64,000 bases of DNA from Malachius bipustulatus. Its lineage: Eukaryota; Arthropoda; Insecta; Coleoptera; Melyridae. Below are positions 1 through 12,500 of the stretch, piece by piece (position 1 is the first letter of the stretch; every line of letters starts with the position of its first letter). Position numbers and translations under genes: made by a program. Location: NCBI GenBank assembly GCA_910589415.1, contig OU342639.1, positions 29,210,268 to 29,274,267 of the forward strand. The letters run 5' to 3'. The notes under the pieces were generated by a model. That model did no database searches and was not told the DNA's origin. It saw only the letters and a program-made list of their open reading frames with translations.

Positions 1-56
1 AATAATAAAAATAAACTCTAAATACGTTAAAATTTTTATTAAAAAAATATACTAAC

Positions 57-371
57 TTGTATCCTATCAAGCACCAATCCAGCGAAGACCATCCCGAAAC
101 CAGCAATGATGAAGGGGATGAAAACCTGGATAGCGATGGAAAAGTAGGTCTCTTGCATCTGCCTTTCATTATTGCTGGCTCTTCCGTTATGCGTTTCCGT
201 GACCGCGACGACGTCTGGTAATTTGCCATTTTCTGGGTCGCTGCTGGCTTCAGTGTTCACGGATCCGACGTTGACTAGGGTGATCTCTTGGTTGTCGACG
301 ACGGAGATGATACCTCCATCCAAGGCACTGCCGGGGGCCGGACTGTGGTGTACGTGGTTGAGACTGCCCAT
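57..371 (-). CDS. SLC41-family magnesium transporter, 5' coding exon (partial)
   Basis: This is the N-terminal exon of an SLC41/MgtE-like Mg2+ carrier. The ATG at 369-371 is the first in frame after a stop at 423-425. The first ~80 residues are a polar cytoplasmic leader. They are followed by the start of the first membrane helix (FIPFIIAGFGMVFAGL, ending VLDRIQ), which closely matches the corresponding helix of the complete paralogue at 19974-21491 (FIPFLLAGFGMVAASLLLDKVQ). The reading frame runs 105 codons to a donor (CAA|GTTAGT, GT at 55-56, phase 0). The rest of the gene lies left of the window. Seen: the frame, the donor and the shared helix. Known: SLC41 proteins have two MgtE repeats and sit in the plasma membrane or in mitochondria. 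Confidence 0.85.
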
Positions 372-1047
372 GGCTTCTGATCCATATCTTTCGCGACTAG
401 CGACATTAAGGTATTTCCATGGTCAAGGATATGAAACAAAAATGTTATGGTGCTTGTTAGTAAACGATAGTGTGAAAATGTTAAACAATCTATTTAATAA
501 ACAAATCGTGAAAATTAATAATAAAACGTTATTAATTAATTGTAAAAGTAGGCTCGGTGAAATATATAAGAATATAAAGCCTCATCTTCCAATCCAACTA
601 AATGACCATAAAGTTTCATTTTATTTCAAGGGCTGTCAAATATGGACACTGCGAATTTCGCTGTTTGTCAAGAAATATCGCCGACATGCGAAGTCAAATT
701 ATCCGGAACCATTACTGATGATGACGATAACGATAAATATACATGACGAAAATTCGTCATCATCTTGAATAATTTTGACGTAATTTACCTCTAAATTCAC
801 CACTAGCTGGTAGGTTAATAATTATTGATGCGAATCGGTAGCTCTTCTTTCATTTTTTGGCCCAACTAAATCTGGTTAATCAATATTCGGACTCTGGTAT
901 TTTTTAATTACACCCAAATTCGTTGTGCTGCTCGTCTTACAAGATACATTGCTCGACCAAAGAATTCTTGCATTTAAAACGCCATCCCAACGAATCATTT
1001 TTGAATGACTGTCACGACACTATTGATATTATCATCTCTATGGATAT
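372..1047. other. upstream flank of the partial SLC41 gene, no gene seen
   Basis: AT-rich sequence 5' of the partial SLC41 gene. The 198-codon plus-strand frame across 172-768 is antisense to the coding exon and continues into AT-rich DNA without any recognisable protein. I see no convincing promoter motif or further exon. Confidence 0.5.
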
Positions 1048-2290
1048 ACAGGGTGATTCATTAAGAATGGACCAAACGAAACAGGGTGATAGAAGGTCTC
1101 AATACGCATCGATCTGACAGATGAAATTGACAGTTGGGAAAAAATCATAAAAATCTTAGCAAAAAATCATCAGCAAAAAAATTATCTTTCACTTAACAAC
1201 GTTCCTGTTGAAAATTCTTAGGGGGAATTTAATTTTGGCACATGTTTGATAGAACAAAAAGATAAAATGGACTCGTCACATTGACTGTTCGAATTAACTA
1301 CCTCCGCAGCTAAAATGCACATATACGACATCTTAGAAAATTTTTTTAATACCTGAACGCCTTTCTGTTATTTCTGGCTGTTTCTTTGTTTTCCATCAAT
1401 TTATTCCTTCTCAATTCTTGTAAGCGGGATTATTCTTTATAATAAACCAACTACTTAATGACCCCGCAGAGAAAAAAAGTCGAGCGAATTCAAGTCCGGG
1501 GACCTTGGAGGCCACGCTATCGGTCCTACACCCCGAATCCACTTGTCAGTAAAACTTTTGGTTGAAAATTTCTTACATTAACCGCGTAATGGCGTGGAGC
1601 TCCATCATTTTGGAGAGAGTGATGCAGAGGGGAAAGGAGTGCTAAGGAGTATGATTGTAGCTTTTTTGGATGGGCGAGCCCAACTTTAGTGGAAATGCCA
1701 TCCCCATTTGATTCGCCGTCACAACTTTCAGCACAAGTTCAGTGTTATGGGCCGGAATTTTGGGCAGACAACTGATTGGGCCATCTGAGTTATCTGTGCA
1801 GTTACGCGGTGAAATATATCTAAACCTGCTCCTGCAAAATGCGCTACTAATTCGTCTGGAAAACGTGAATTCACAAATAAGACAGCGGATGTTTTTTCAA
1901 AATGATGGAGTCACAAGCCATTACGCGATAAATGTAAGAAATTTTCAATCAACATTTTTCTGACAGGTGTTGAGCGTGAAGGATCGATAGCGTGGCCTCC
2001 AAGGTCCCCGGACTTGAATTCGCTCGACTTTTTTTCTCTGCGGGGTCATTAAGTAGTTGGTTTATTATAAAGAATAATCCCGCTTACAAGAATTGAGAAG
2101 GAAGTTGATGGAAAACAAAGAAACAGCCAGAAATAACAGAAAGGCGTTCAGAAGATTAAAAAAGGTAGCCATTTCGAACAGTCAATGTGACAAATATTTG
2201 ACTACACCTCTGGAGAATTTCATCAAGCTAGACCGAGCTGTTAAGCCAGTATGACAAAATGTCTGTGGAAAATTAGGTTGCTCTGGGAAT
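1048..2290. mobile_element. palindromic remnant of a Tc1/mariner-type element
   Basis: The left side starts with TACAGGGTGATTCATT (from about 1048), the terminal type used by several elements in this window. The inside is a large imperfect inverted repeat: 1353-1612 pairs with 1898-2151, and a further arm, CACATTGACTGTTCGAA near 1278, pairs with 2173-2189. Both arms carry the same 3' part of a transposase, so the element is an inverted duplication of its own C-terminal half. I could not fix the right boundary. Confidence 0.6.
1742..2160 (+). pseudogene. Tc1/mariner transposase fragment
   Basis: Plus-strand frames read LWAGILGRQLIGP, then a stretch ending QRMFFQNDGVTSHYAINVRNF, and after a frame change WPPRSPDLNSLDFF. 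These are the second and third catalytic-aspartate blocks of IS630/Tc1/mariner transposases (compare FQ-DGAPPHYA and SPDL--DFFLWG of the family). The N-terminal domain and first aspartate block are missing, and the frame is broken near 1963. An inverted copy of the last block lies on the minus strand at 1353-1612. Not functional. Confidence 0.6.
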
Positions 2291-4021
2291 ATACTTTACA
2301 TCATGATAATAACAAGTGGGTGAGTGATTTTGATGAAAATTTCTAATCCAATTTATTTTTGATGACGACGTTATAAATTTAAAGCATAAGTTATTTTTTG
2401 ACGTTTAAATTTGCGAGATGACTATATTAGACAAGCAAAATAGTGAAGTGGAGGGTAGGGGAATATTTCGGAAATAGATTTTGTGGATTTTTTGATGCAA
2501 AACGTTAGAGATTTTTGTTTTAGGTTAACAATGTCAACACGACTTAGGTATATTGTACATAATAAACTATTATAAGGGTAAACAATTAATTGCAATTATT
2601 TATTTATAAATAATGATTAACTGTATTTTAATATTTGATGTTAGGAATTTGATATTTGAAACTATTTTCGATCATGAGAATTAAAGGGAAAAGTTACAAT
2701 ATTTTGTCTAACCCTAAAGTTTACCTACACGTGAGGGTCAATGTTAAAAAATACAATATTTCGACTCACCTACCTAAGTAAATTTCAAGTTCACCACATG
2801 TGATGCTATTGATGATGTTTTTGTTTGAATGGTTTGTTCGGACCATAGAAATTCGTTTTCCGCTTTATATTACAGAACAATTTACATAATTGGATTATAT
2901 AACTTAAATTTTGTGGAAATTGGTCAAAAATTCGTAGTTACGAGTACCTTTGTTCGTGTCATACGTCATAGAATTCATTCATACCTACAGGTATAATTCG
3001 ACCAGTCATTAATTAGAACTTTTATTTTATATGACATAGGTATATACTTATATAACGTGGCAAAAGCTCTGTGTAGTAGAAACATCGAAATAGGCACATT
3101 CGAAATTTTTATATCATCTTAACTTTTCCAATATTAAAAATTTTCGATTTTAAAAACGAAACTATAGCTTTCGTCACGAAATTTTTAATCCTTGTAGGAC
3201 TTCGGATTTTTGTTAAAAAAGCTTCTAAAATAACGTTGTTCTTTCCGCTCTATTAAATTCTCAATTTTCAATCCGGAGAAGAGAAATTTTTGTAACAGTC
3301 TAGTGTTGCATTTAAGCGAGATTGGTCGAGTCGTTTCAAAATATTTATTAATATTTAAATTTTAGGGAAAATTTGTATTTTTTTCAACTACTGTATTAGC
3401 AAAATGAGGAAAAAAAACTTTAAAACTAAATTAACAAAATGAGAAAAACTTATCCCTAACTATATATGAATACTCTTGTCAAAAAATGGTGTTTTAATTA
3501 TTAGGCTAGCAATGGCTATAGCGTATAGCGATAAGCTCTAAGAACTGAAATTTTCACAGTAAGCAACTACACTAATATGATATGACCTTGAAAAATTTCA
3601 ATAACCCACTTTCAAAAATGGCGATATTCCTATAATGGAATTAGCGTATAAAAATGCACTAATATGCTATTTATGCGATTAATGCGCAAGAAAGGTTTCT
3701 TTTAAATGAGGAATGGACAAACGAAATTAAATACACGACAAAACTCGGACTATAATTATTAATGACATTTAAATTAAAAAAAATATTACGATAATATAAA
3801 GATAATTAAGAAAATATAACGATGGGTAATTAATGTCAGTACGTCCCCTCTTTGTAAATATATTTCCGGATGCCATTCTGTACTTATAAAAAATCAAAGA
3901 AACCAGAAATCGACAACAATAAAAAAAATTAAAATATTACAATTTTTTTTAATAAATATTTTTTCACCCAATCTTATAGAAAAATAAAAAAAAAACCATA
4001 AGGCAAGCAATATGTTTCATA
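2291..4021. other. AT-rich intergenic stretch, nothing recognised
   Basis: Very AT-rich, with short homopolymer runs and no frame of protein-like composition. I see no terminal inverted repeats or gene remnants that I can name. Confidence 0.4.
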
Positions 4022-4023
4022 TA

Positions 4024-4857
4024 CAGTGTGTGTCACAGGCATGGTACACCCCCTTTTTTTTTTCTTTATTTTTGGAGATATTTTTTTTAAATTTGGTACG
4101 TCGCATATTCTCAACAGAGCGCACTTTTTAGCAGAAAATTGAATTTATTGAATAAAAAAATACCAACTTTTCATTTTTAAATGGGACACCCTATATATTA
4201 TTACATTTTTGGATTCTATACATTTGTACGAATCCAACAATACCACATAAGTACCATTTTAAATGTCAAATTTGTTTTTATTGAATTTTTTATTTTTCAA
4301 TTATAGTGTGCCATGACTTCAGTTGTGTTCGTCACAGATGCAAAATAGGTACATCAAAATGTCCCTTATTAAGAGTACTAGCAGATGGTACCTCGGTACC
4401 AATATGGTACCATTTGAAAAAAATGAATTCAGCTCAAAAAATCATTCCGGTGCGCATAATTTATCCATAAATCACTTAATTTAGTACTTTGAACAAAAAT
4501 TCGATTTTTCTAGAATTAGATGATCCAATTGGAGTAAAACGAAATAGTCATGGCACACTATAATTGAGAAATAAAAAATTAAATAAAAACAAATTTGACA
4601 TTTAAAATGGTACTTAATTATGTGGTACTGTTGGATTCGTACAAACGTACAGAATCCAAAAATATAATAATATATAGGGTGTCCCATTTAAAAATAAAAA
4701 GTTGGTAACATTTCCGGAAAAACCGGATGTGGGAAAAAATTCAATTTTCTGCTAAAAAGTGCGCTCTGTCGAGAATATGCGACGTACCAAATTTAAAAAA
4801 AATATCTCCAAAAATAAAGAAAAAAAAGGGGGTGTACCATGCCTGTGACACACACTG
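4024..4857. mobile_element. TA-flanked foldback element (834 bp)
   Basis: Near-perfect inverted repeat. The left arm, about 4024-4320, begins CAGTGTGTGTCACAGGCATG; the right arm, about 4545-4857, ends CCTGTGACACACACTG. TA dinucleotides flank both ends (4022-4023 and 4858-4859), as for Tc1/mariner insertions. The arms are about 300 bp, leaving a ~220-bp centre. The arms differ by scattered substitutions and by an indel near 4150/4710. No transposase is present, so it is a non-autonomous element. The frames at 4481-4687, 4727-5020 and 4741-4926 lie in the arms and are not genes. Confidence 0.8.
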
Positions 4858-4861
4858 TATA

Positions 4862-6474
4862 GCATATGTAGAGACCAGCAGGAAAACAATAATAAAAAAG
4901 ATATGGCCAAAAATTTTAGGATGCAAGGAAATTTACGAGTATTTTAGGAATTTTATAAATAAAAATTTAGGAAACAAAAATCCAAAATTGAAGGATCAAA
5001 ACCTGCATTTTTGGTACTAGATCGAACTCTCTAGATCATTCAACGAAGGCGTTACCAAAAACCAGTTTTTCCACCAGTTGTTATTGAAAAAGTGATCTTT
5101 TCCAATAACTCTTAGCCGCTACTGGCTACTGTAACTCAAAAACTGTTTAGATAAGTTATCAATAAGCATAATTTTCTATAGTTTTTTACGAGATGTGCAA
5201 CTTTTATATTTAATGAAGGTTGTGGCTCGATTAATTAGTTCATAGTGAAAATGATTTTTGGTGGTTATGATGCTCTTCTTTCTTTTTTTGGGAATCGAGG
5301 CTTCGTGAAAAAACTACGGAGGCTTTGTGACAAAAAAAGTTGCAAAATTTCCAGCTCTGCTTTTTTGTTCTCACATTTTTCTCCCACCAAAAAATAGAAA
5401 TCGAGAAGACCAATAATTCTAAAAAAACGAGGGTGCATTTTTTAAATTCTCCATATACCACAGGTTTTGGTATACTAATTTGGAATTTCACCTTTTGGAT
5501 CTCTAGAATTGTTGATATACCTAAACTTAATTGGTTTTATTCAAAGGGTTTTTATTTTGTTATATTTTTCTAAATATTTTTTAACTTCGGTGATGATTTT
5601 TATTTTATTTTAATCTTTATTCGCTTTTTTTCCACTAATAAGTGTTTATTTATTGTTTATTGTTACCTCTACTTGTATATACAATTAAATTTATATTTAT
5701 TATCTACACTAATTATGATTAATACTGAGAAGTAGATATACCTACTTTTCCACAAAGATTCACATTAATTAATTATAATATTTAATATTAATTAACGATA
5801 AAGGCACTAAAATATTGCTGATGTATATTTTTTGACGAATTCAAAATAGACATTAAGCGCTGCCTAGATATGAACTTATGTAAATATTAATTATTTTATC
5901 GTGCCAACCTAATTAATATATGCAAAAAATATTCTCTTTAATAATTATATACCAAAAATGTTATATTCTTATGCAACAACTTAGCAAATACTTACAACTC
6001 TTTCCAGCAGGTAATAAAAAATAATTCTTTTACCAACATTGTCTATTTATATGACTTAAATGATATCAATTTTAAAACTATGACATACCTAATCTGTAGT
6101 AAACTATTTATCGGTTAGTTGTTTAGGGTTGTGGTTTAAAAGAGATTTTTCTTGAGGCCCTAGAGCCCTTTCGATGCATATAGGACTACATCCTCTGCCG
6201 GACTGTGAAAATCGATTCATCCGTCTCGTTAGTAAGGGAAAATACCGTCGTAACGTTTGCGCAAATACGTCCTTTTCGACCACAGGGGCGAGATAAAATA
6301 ATGAACTCTTCTGCAATGTCAGTACATAGTTACAAAAGATTTATTTTTGTAAGTCAGTGGACATGAAAATATTTCGAAATTTGAAGTTTCTGTTGAAAGT
6401 ATAGGCTAGTTAAAAGTATTGGTAAAACAGTTTTAAAAACTACAAATTACCTACATATAATTTTTTTTCTTGCC
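4862..6474. other. intergenic stretch, no gene seen
   Basis: AT-rich. A slightly more GC-balanced patch at 6104-6316 leaves a 70-codon minus-strand frame with no recognisable similarity. Nothing else is supported. Confidence 0.4.
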
Positions 6475-6476
6475 TA

Positions 6477-6706
6477 TACAGGGTGTCCGGGAAAATGTGC
6501 TTTAAAGGAAATTAAAAAAAAGATGACAAGTTCCCATAATTTTTTTTCCTAGCGGCCCTCTCTACGGAGATACGGCCTCCTAAAGGACGCCACTGGAAAT
6601 CAATTTTTCTTGAATAACTTTTAAACTACTTGATTAAATTTAATCTTTTTTTTAAATGTTATATCTGATTCCGAGAGATTCCCCACATTTTCCCGGACAG
6701 CCTGTA
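6477..6706. mobile_element. short TA-flanked MITE (CAGGGTGTCCGGGAAAATGTG ends)
   Basis: The left end is CAGGGTGTCCGGGAAAATG (from 6479) and the right end CATTTTCCCGGACAGCCTG (to 6704), an inverted pair of about 20 bp with TA on both sides. Only ~226 bp lies between the outer ends and there is no coding capacity. The right end directly abuts the CAGGGTGTTTGG end at 6709. Confidence 0.75.
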
Positions 6707-7140
6707 TACAGGGTGTTTGGTATAAGAAACGACACAGAGCAGGGGGGTGTAGGACAACCCAAAATATGATGATTTACCGCAGCTTATTTCCATACTAATA
6801 AGTTGCACCCCCGAGAAGTTATAGAGGTTGAAAGTGGGGTTTCAAATTTCGAAATAAATTAATATCTCAGGTGTACCTGAACTTGGGAGAAATAAAATTT
6901 TACAGAATTCTTTAACCCGTTGACCCACTTAAAAAGTTATTACTTTTATTTTGTGAGGAATTTAATTTTAAAGCTCTTTTTTGTCTTAATATTTTTCAAA
7001 AACCTTGTCGTTTCCATCAAAAAACGCGAATAACTAAAAACACGTATTGCAGCGATTTTATTTAAAATCGCCGAAAATTCAAAAGTTTGGCAACAAAATC
7101 AAAAATGCTTTTTTAATAAGATACAGGGTGTTAAAGTATT
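6707..7140. mobile_element. element end(s) with CAGGGTGTTTGG / CAGGGTGTTAAAG
   Basis: TACAGGGTGTTTGGTATAAG at 6707 has the same TA-CAGGGTGT start as the neighbouring MITE, and a second such start, TACAGGGTGTTAAAG, lies near 7125. I could not find clean matching right ends, so the boundaries and the number of elements are uncertain. No coding sequence. Confidence 0.4.
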
Positions 7141-7920
7141 TTTTTTGCACTTCGATAATTGGATGAATTTTTATTTAATTGCATATCCCTGGACCACACC
7201 AGAAACATGAAGAAAATTTTCTTTTAGAAATTATAATTTTTATATTATTTTTTTTAATAATATGTAATAACACCAACATCAAAGGAACTCCAAATTGAGT
7301 ACATTTCTTAACATCGAAAATAAAGAATTTTTTCCCCATATTTCTTGGTTGATCCAGTGATGTGCGATTAAGAGGATCTAATTTTTCCCCATAAACTAAT
7401 CAAGATGCGAAACAATAAAAAATAAACATACTATTATTATTATTATTAATCGAGATATAAGGTATTGAAACACGTGTTTTGTAAATAACACTTAAAAACA
7501 CCATTTGTCTCAATTAAAAAACGTTTTTTTTTTAATTTTTTCTTCATATTTTAGCCTTATCTACAAGCTCTTCAATTTATGGTAGGTACTTATCTTAGAT
7601 TATTAATTAAAAATAATTAAAAAAAGTTAAGAACGCTACATTTTAATTCTTAAAGAAGACGGTGTATCCGACGAAATTTTATAATTATACCTTTTTTATA
7701 GCGATTTAATCAGGCACTTCGAAAAAACAATAAAAAAAAAACAGTAAAAATTTTTTCACGAGAAAAAAGTGTCATGGGACCACAGATTCTACGCCACTGG
7801 TTGCTTCGGTCATACCCACAATTTCTCCAAATACGGGTTGTTAAATAGAAAACCTGTACAAAAAAATTCAGAATTATTGGTCCACTCTGTAGAAAGATAA
7901 AAACCAGTTTCGTAAATCGA
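7141..7920. other. AT-rich spacer with (ATT)n run
   Basis: No gene recognised. A short ATT trinucleotide run lies near 7434-7449. The rest is AT-rich unique-looking sequence. Confidence 0.4.
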
Positions 7921-7926
7921 CACTAA

Positions 7927-8843
7927 AGAGAGCCCGCGACTGCCAGACCTGTTTCTGTGCGCATGTCCCCGACACAGGTAGGAATGATGCAGCGACTATG
8001 AAATTTGGATCATCGTGACTTTGGCAGGTAACAGCTGAAGAAGGTGTATAAAATCACTCTTCAAGATCTTTCAAGTATAAATTTTTTTTTAAACTTAAAT
8101 TGCAGGTAGGAAATGTAAAAATAGGCGATAAATTTCCTGCGACATAGGTCGTTGGAGTTTTGGTTTTCGAGATACAAGGCAAAAGTAGTAAAAAAATCGA
8201 CTATTTTTTGAATATCTACAAATTGGCTGATAAGAATAACTCGAAATTTTTTACAGTAATTATTGAATATAAAAAAATCGATGATAATGAGTACGTACAG
8301 AAATAACAATTAAACAGTGATTTTTATTTTCTAAACAACTTTATTATCTATCAAAAATGTCACATTTCCATTAAAGTCAGTGGCGTATAAATTATTTTTA
8401 AAAAGGTACCGACATACCCAGATCTCCGCCACTGCAATGAAGCAGAATTTTTCATCGGGAGAATTAAATCATGCTTGTACCTACTTCAATTAGTGCAACT
8501 GTCAAAAATTTCGAATAATTCTGGTCAGTCAAATGGTAGATATTAAAAAAATATTAATTTTTTCAAAGAAATTTATCTCGAAAATTAAAGCTCCAACAAC
8601 CCATATCTACAGGAAATTTTTCATCTATTTTTGCATTTCCTAATTGTCCTTTAAGTTTTAAAAAATAGCCTTTATACTTTCAAGATTTTAAGGGAGTGAT
8701 TGATTAATTAATTAATTAATTAATTCACCTTCTTCAGCAGTTAACTGACGATGATCCAAACTTCATAGTTGTTCTCCTACCTTGTGTTGGGGACATGCAC
8801 ACATAAACTTTCAGCTTTTGAGGAAGGTCTGGCAGTCTTGCTG
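7927..8843. mobile_element. foldback element, long copy of the AGAGCCCGCGACTGCCAG family
   Basis: The left arm begins AGAGCCCGCGACTGCCAGAC at about 7928 and continues through the GCAGCGACTATGAA and ATCATCGTG blocks. The inverted arm at about 8726-8843 ends ...GGTCTGGCAGTCTTGCTG, apparently lacking ~8 bp of the terminal GC-rich block. A much shorter copy of the same family is at 54324-54576. The interior is AT-rich and has a (TTAA)n run at 8702-8726. No coding sequence; the target duplication is not visible here. Confidence 0.7.
8702..8726. repeat. (TTAA)n microsatellite
   Basis: About six copies of the tetranucleotide ATTA in a row inside the foldback element. Confidence 0.8.
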
Positions 8844-8852
8844 TATTAAACA

Positions 8853-9510
8853 TCCTGTGTCTCAGCTAATTCGAATCGGTCATGCTGTGGGCAAAACGAT
8901 GAATTTTTTCAATTTCTTTTTAATATTTATAAATTCAAGTACAGGATCACAATAGCCAAAATTTAAAATTATTTTTGACTATAATATAGAATATCCCACA
9001 TGTGGCATATCAATTTTTTTTTATGGTATGCTCTAATGTTATAATTGCATTTTTAGATTGTCTGAGAAGAAAAAATAAGATTAGTTTTCACAGTTGGTGT
9101 TAAAATCGAGAAGTTTATTGTGAGTTATGAACAAGTGAAAAATTCAAAAGTTCAAGGCCCTGATGCGCGTACAACGAAAACAGCTGAAAATAGAGGAAAA
9201 CGGCTTGTACTATGCTGTGATGTAAATGAAATGTGAAAAATATTTCTCAACGTTAAAGAGGAGAAAATAAAAAGTTGAAATAGGGACATAAATGTAAGCC
9301 GTTTTACTCTATCTTTAACCGTTTTCGCTGTAAATATAGCTTTGAAATTTGAAAAACGCAGAATGTAAAAAGCAGTCTTCCCAGACGCTCTATAAAGTGC
9401 AAAACATAAAGGAAATGTTCCATTAAAAAAAACATAACTTTGCGATTCGTCTTTGCAAAAAATCTATCGTTTGGCTAAAAGAGACCGACTCGAATGAGCT
9501 GGGACATCCT
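8853..9510. mobile_element. foldback element (TCAGCTAATTCGAATCGGTC arms)
   Basis: The left arm, near 8858-8912 (CTCAGCTAATTCGAATCGGT, then GGGCAAAACGATGAATTTTT), is matched in inverted order by 9455-9508 (AAAAAATCTATCGTTTGGCT, then GACCGACTCGAATGAGCTGG). The outer ends are degenerate and the target duplication is unclear. It sits directly after the element ending at 8843. No coding sequence. Confidence 0.6.
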
Positions 9511-11405
9511 CTGTGTGCATAATATTCATTTAAGCCTCCTAATGTCTATAGTCTAACTGTCAAATGTATTATTTACTTTGCAAAATATACTATTAAAATA
9601 CTGTGCATTTAATTAAAAGTCTATTTTTTATAGTAGCAGTGATTTAAATTCAACTGGATAAGTACCTAGGTACATGCATAATGTTAGGGATAATAAATTG
9701 TATAATCTGTGACACTGCACTATACAGGATCGTTGGATAATACACGACTTTCATATTTCATAAATGTATGTGCCTATTATAGATTATATGTACCTGACGT
9801 ATGTAGGTATACATATCAAAGCAACATATATAAATCAAAAATAACCACTAACACCAATTAATAATGAAAGGCTGCGCATTTTAATGTTACATAGGTAATG
9901 GAGATGTTTTGCTATAATGCCTGCACACTTGCACATTGTTCAGTGACGCCATGGAAATAAAGTAGATATGTATAAGATAAGGGACTTGACTTGACAGGCA
10001 GGTTGTTAGTTAGTAGATGAAAATTTATGATTTGATGCGGAAATTTCGGTGTTTTTAAATAATTAAAAAGGCATTAAAATTGCACGTGATTGGACTAGCA
10101 ATTTTGCGGCGTTTATGAAAATTTCGTTCGTTGATGCTAATGTATCACAAGATAAGTAAGTAGAATAATTTGGCGGTAAAAAGTTCAACACTAGGTCTTA
10201 TATAATTTTAAAGCACCTATATCATTGCCTAGGTTATTTTATTGAATGTAATAGCAAATTTCCTGTGCTCTACTAAAATCTAAGTCAGTTTTTGTCAAAG
10301 ATCTTACTTCTTGATAATTAATTAATTAGTTATTAAGTAGGTACCTACCTATGTGAAAATATTTATTGTCTCGTCTATTGAAAAAATATTGAAACTTTTT
10401 TATTCATGATTAGGGTACTGATTGTGCATTGCATCTCCGATGACTTACCCCGTGGTCATCTGCAGACTTTTTTATAAAAACAAACAAAATTGGCTCTAAA
10501 AGTCTGTTTAATATCCATGGTGTCCGTAGCGATACATTTATTACTACTGATCTGCGACACTGCACTTGACACAATTATTATCGGAGAGGATGAGGAGATG
10601 TGAGAGCACAAGACTTCCTATAACACACAAGAGTCCCCGGAAAAGTTTCTATGTTAATTGTTGCTAGTAATCGAGTTAGAAGTAAGGCAGAAGGCAGTGT
10701 TATTAGTCTTTATTTGGCATGACCTGACCTGTTGTTATCTTTTTGAATTTATCCACCTTTCAATGGTGTGCCTTACTCCAAACTGTACGCTTTGCGCGCA
10801 ATTGTCCGGCAATAGCCACATAAGTTATTATGGTCATTATACTATTACGCCCTCATATCGTTGTTTAGATGCGAGAAAAAGCTTGAACGAGGGCCTTGAA
10901 TCCGTTTCAACATTTGCAAATGATGAACTCGTATCTTCCTTCCGTAATGTTCTCGTATTATAGGCACGAATAAGGTATTTTATTCCCCTTTCTTATCCTG
11001 ATGATGGATTTTTCTATCATAATTGCTTCGAAACTTTTTCGTATCGAGCAAAATGTGCTCTTTACTATTTAGGTCAATTATTACAAATAAACTCAATTCG
11101 ACATCCGAATATGGGTCACATTTCTCTTTTGTAACGTGCTCTTATTTGATCGTGCTTCACAAATCTACACTTCTCCTCGGCATACAAAATAATATCCAGT
11201 AGAGTATCTAATTAGGGAGCTAATTAGGGCAATACAACTCGTGAAAGAACTTCCACTAATCATTCAAATGATAGACTAGAATTTATTATTATTGTATAGG
11301 TAATTAACATTTTTCTTGAAACCTTATTATTTAACATCAGTTGAGTCTCAAAAAAAGTATAAGCGATGGAAAAGGAAAATTATGATGTACACCGAGGTAC
11401 CTATA
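9511..11405. other. intergenic stretch, no supported gene
   Basis: No recognisable protein. A 101-codon plus-strand frame at 10658-10963 has no family features. An ATG-led 14-codon frame at 10118-10159 ends in a donor-like AA|GTAAGT, but nothing confirms it as an exon. Confidence 0.4.
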
Positions 11406-11409
11406 TAAA

Positions 11410-11550
11410 AAGTTCCGCATAATATTTACCATTTTTTTTTCAAAATCCCGAAACAGGTCTATCAACAAAGAAACTGTTTCTTTAACAAATGAAATTTTTG
11501 AGCTGTGACGTCATCATATTTTTTTAAAATAGCAACCCCCATTTTTTTGT
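11410..11550. mobile_element. half copy of the GTGACGTCATCAT foldback family
   Basis: The block TTTACCATTTTTTTTTCAAAATCCCGAAACAGG... followed by GAGCTGTGACGTCATCATAT and AAATAGCAACCCCCAT matches the left half of the intact foldback at 57982-58313. No inverted partner arm is seen here, so this is a truncated copy. It carries the CRE palindrome TGACGTCA. Confidence 0.6.
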
Positions 11551-11938
11551 CCAGAATGGACTCTCCTCTTCTTCGTGAATACATCAACGATACCACGAAC
11601 TAGGGCAAGATACAGGGTGCTTTGTTAGAAAAACTAAATAAGTCGAAATGTAAGCAAGCAGAATTCTTATCAATTAAAATAACTTCAAGTTGAAAAAAAA
11701 AATATCGAGGCGAATGATTAGAATCAAACTAAAAAATTAGGTTCTTCATTCTTTTTATCTTAAAACCTCTCATCTAACAAAAAACTTATCCAAGAGATTT
11801 AAGGTGAAAAACACACTGAGTCAGTTCTGCGCTTGAACGTGAATCGTGAAAAGTGTTCTAAGGTTTTTTTTTAAATTACCTGTAAAAATAAAAACAAAAA
11901 ATGCTTATTTAACGGAAAAAGAAAGAATTTAAGTTTTG

Positions 11939-12500
11939 ATGATGGTTGGTTTGGGAGATCGATTAAGATCTCACGCTGAAGCTTCTGATTTATTCAATCA
12001 AGAGCATCCACATAGGCCGCCTATTACTACGTCTTCAGGAGTATAGGATAGTTTCAAAATTCACTGAAACTAGAAGCGTGAAAGTTTTACCTCGGCCTAA
12101 AATACCCGATAAAAAATTGAATGTACTACTTGAAGTTGAAGATAATCCACACACTTCTACAAGAATCCATGAATTAAATGAATTATTGAAATTATGAAAT
12201 TATTGAGATATGACAAAATACCAACTTAAAAAAAAATATTAAATATTATTTGTTAGGACGAAGCGACTTTTTGTTTGAATGGGACGGTGAAATAACCGCC
12301 ATAACTCCAGATACTGGTCACAAGAAAATTCTCACTGGACCCAAGAGTCTCACACGCAGAGACAACGAACAATAAACGTGTGGACTGCAATAATTGGAGA
12401 CCTGCTTCTAGACGAGCCCTATTTTTTTTATGAAAATTTGACTGCTGAGCAGTATTTACATTTTTTGCTTGAAGAAGTCCTTCCCATCCTTTAGCACTTG
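11939..12500 (+). pseudogene. Tc1/mariner transposase remnant, N-terminal and first catalytic blocks
   Basis: Read in pieces on the plus strand. HAEASDLFNQEHPHRPPI and, after a stop, DNPHTSTRIHELNELL resemble the helix-turn-helix region of mariner-type transposases. Then DEATFCLNG (from 12257) is the first catalytic aspartate block, followed after a frameshift by YWSHENSHWTQE, RTINVWTAIIGDLLL and LTAEQYLHFLLEEVLPIL. The order is correct, but stops, a deletion (about 12180-12250) and a frameshift break it, and the second and third aspartate blocks are lost. A CAGGGTGC end at 11613 may be its left terminus. The 102-codon minus-strand frame at 12253-12561 is an antisense shadow. Confidence 0.65.

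Noticed and set aside
172..768. 198-codon plus-strand open frame
   Set aside because: Antisense to the SLC41 exon at 57-371, then AT-rich; no protein features.
10118..10160. Candidate first exon (ATG plus 14 codons and an AA|GTAAGT donor)
   Set aside because: Too short, no downstream exon identified, likely chance.
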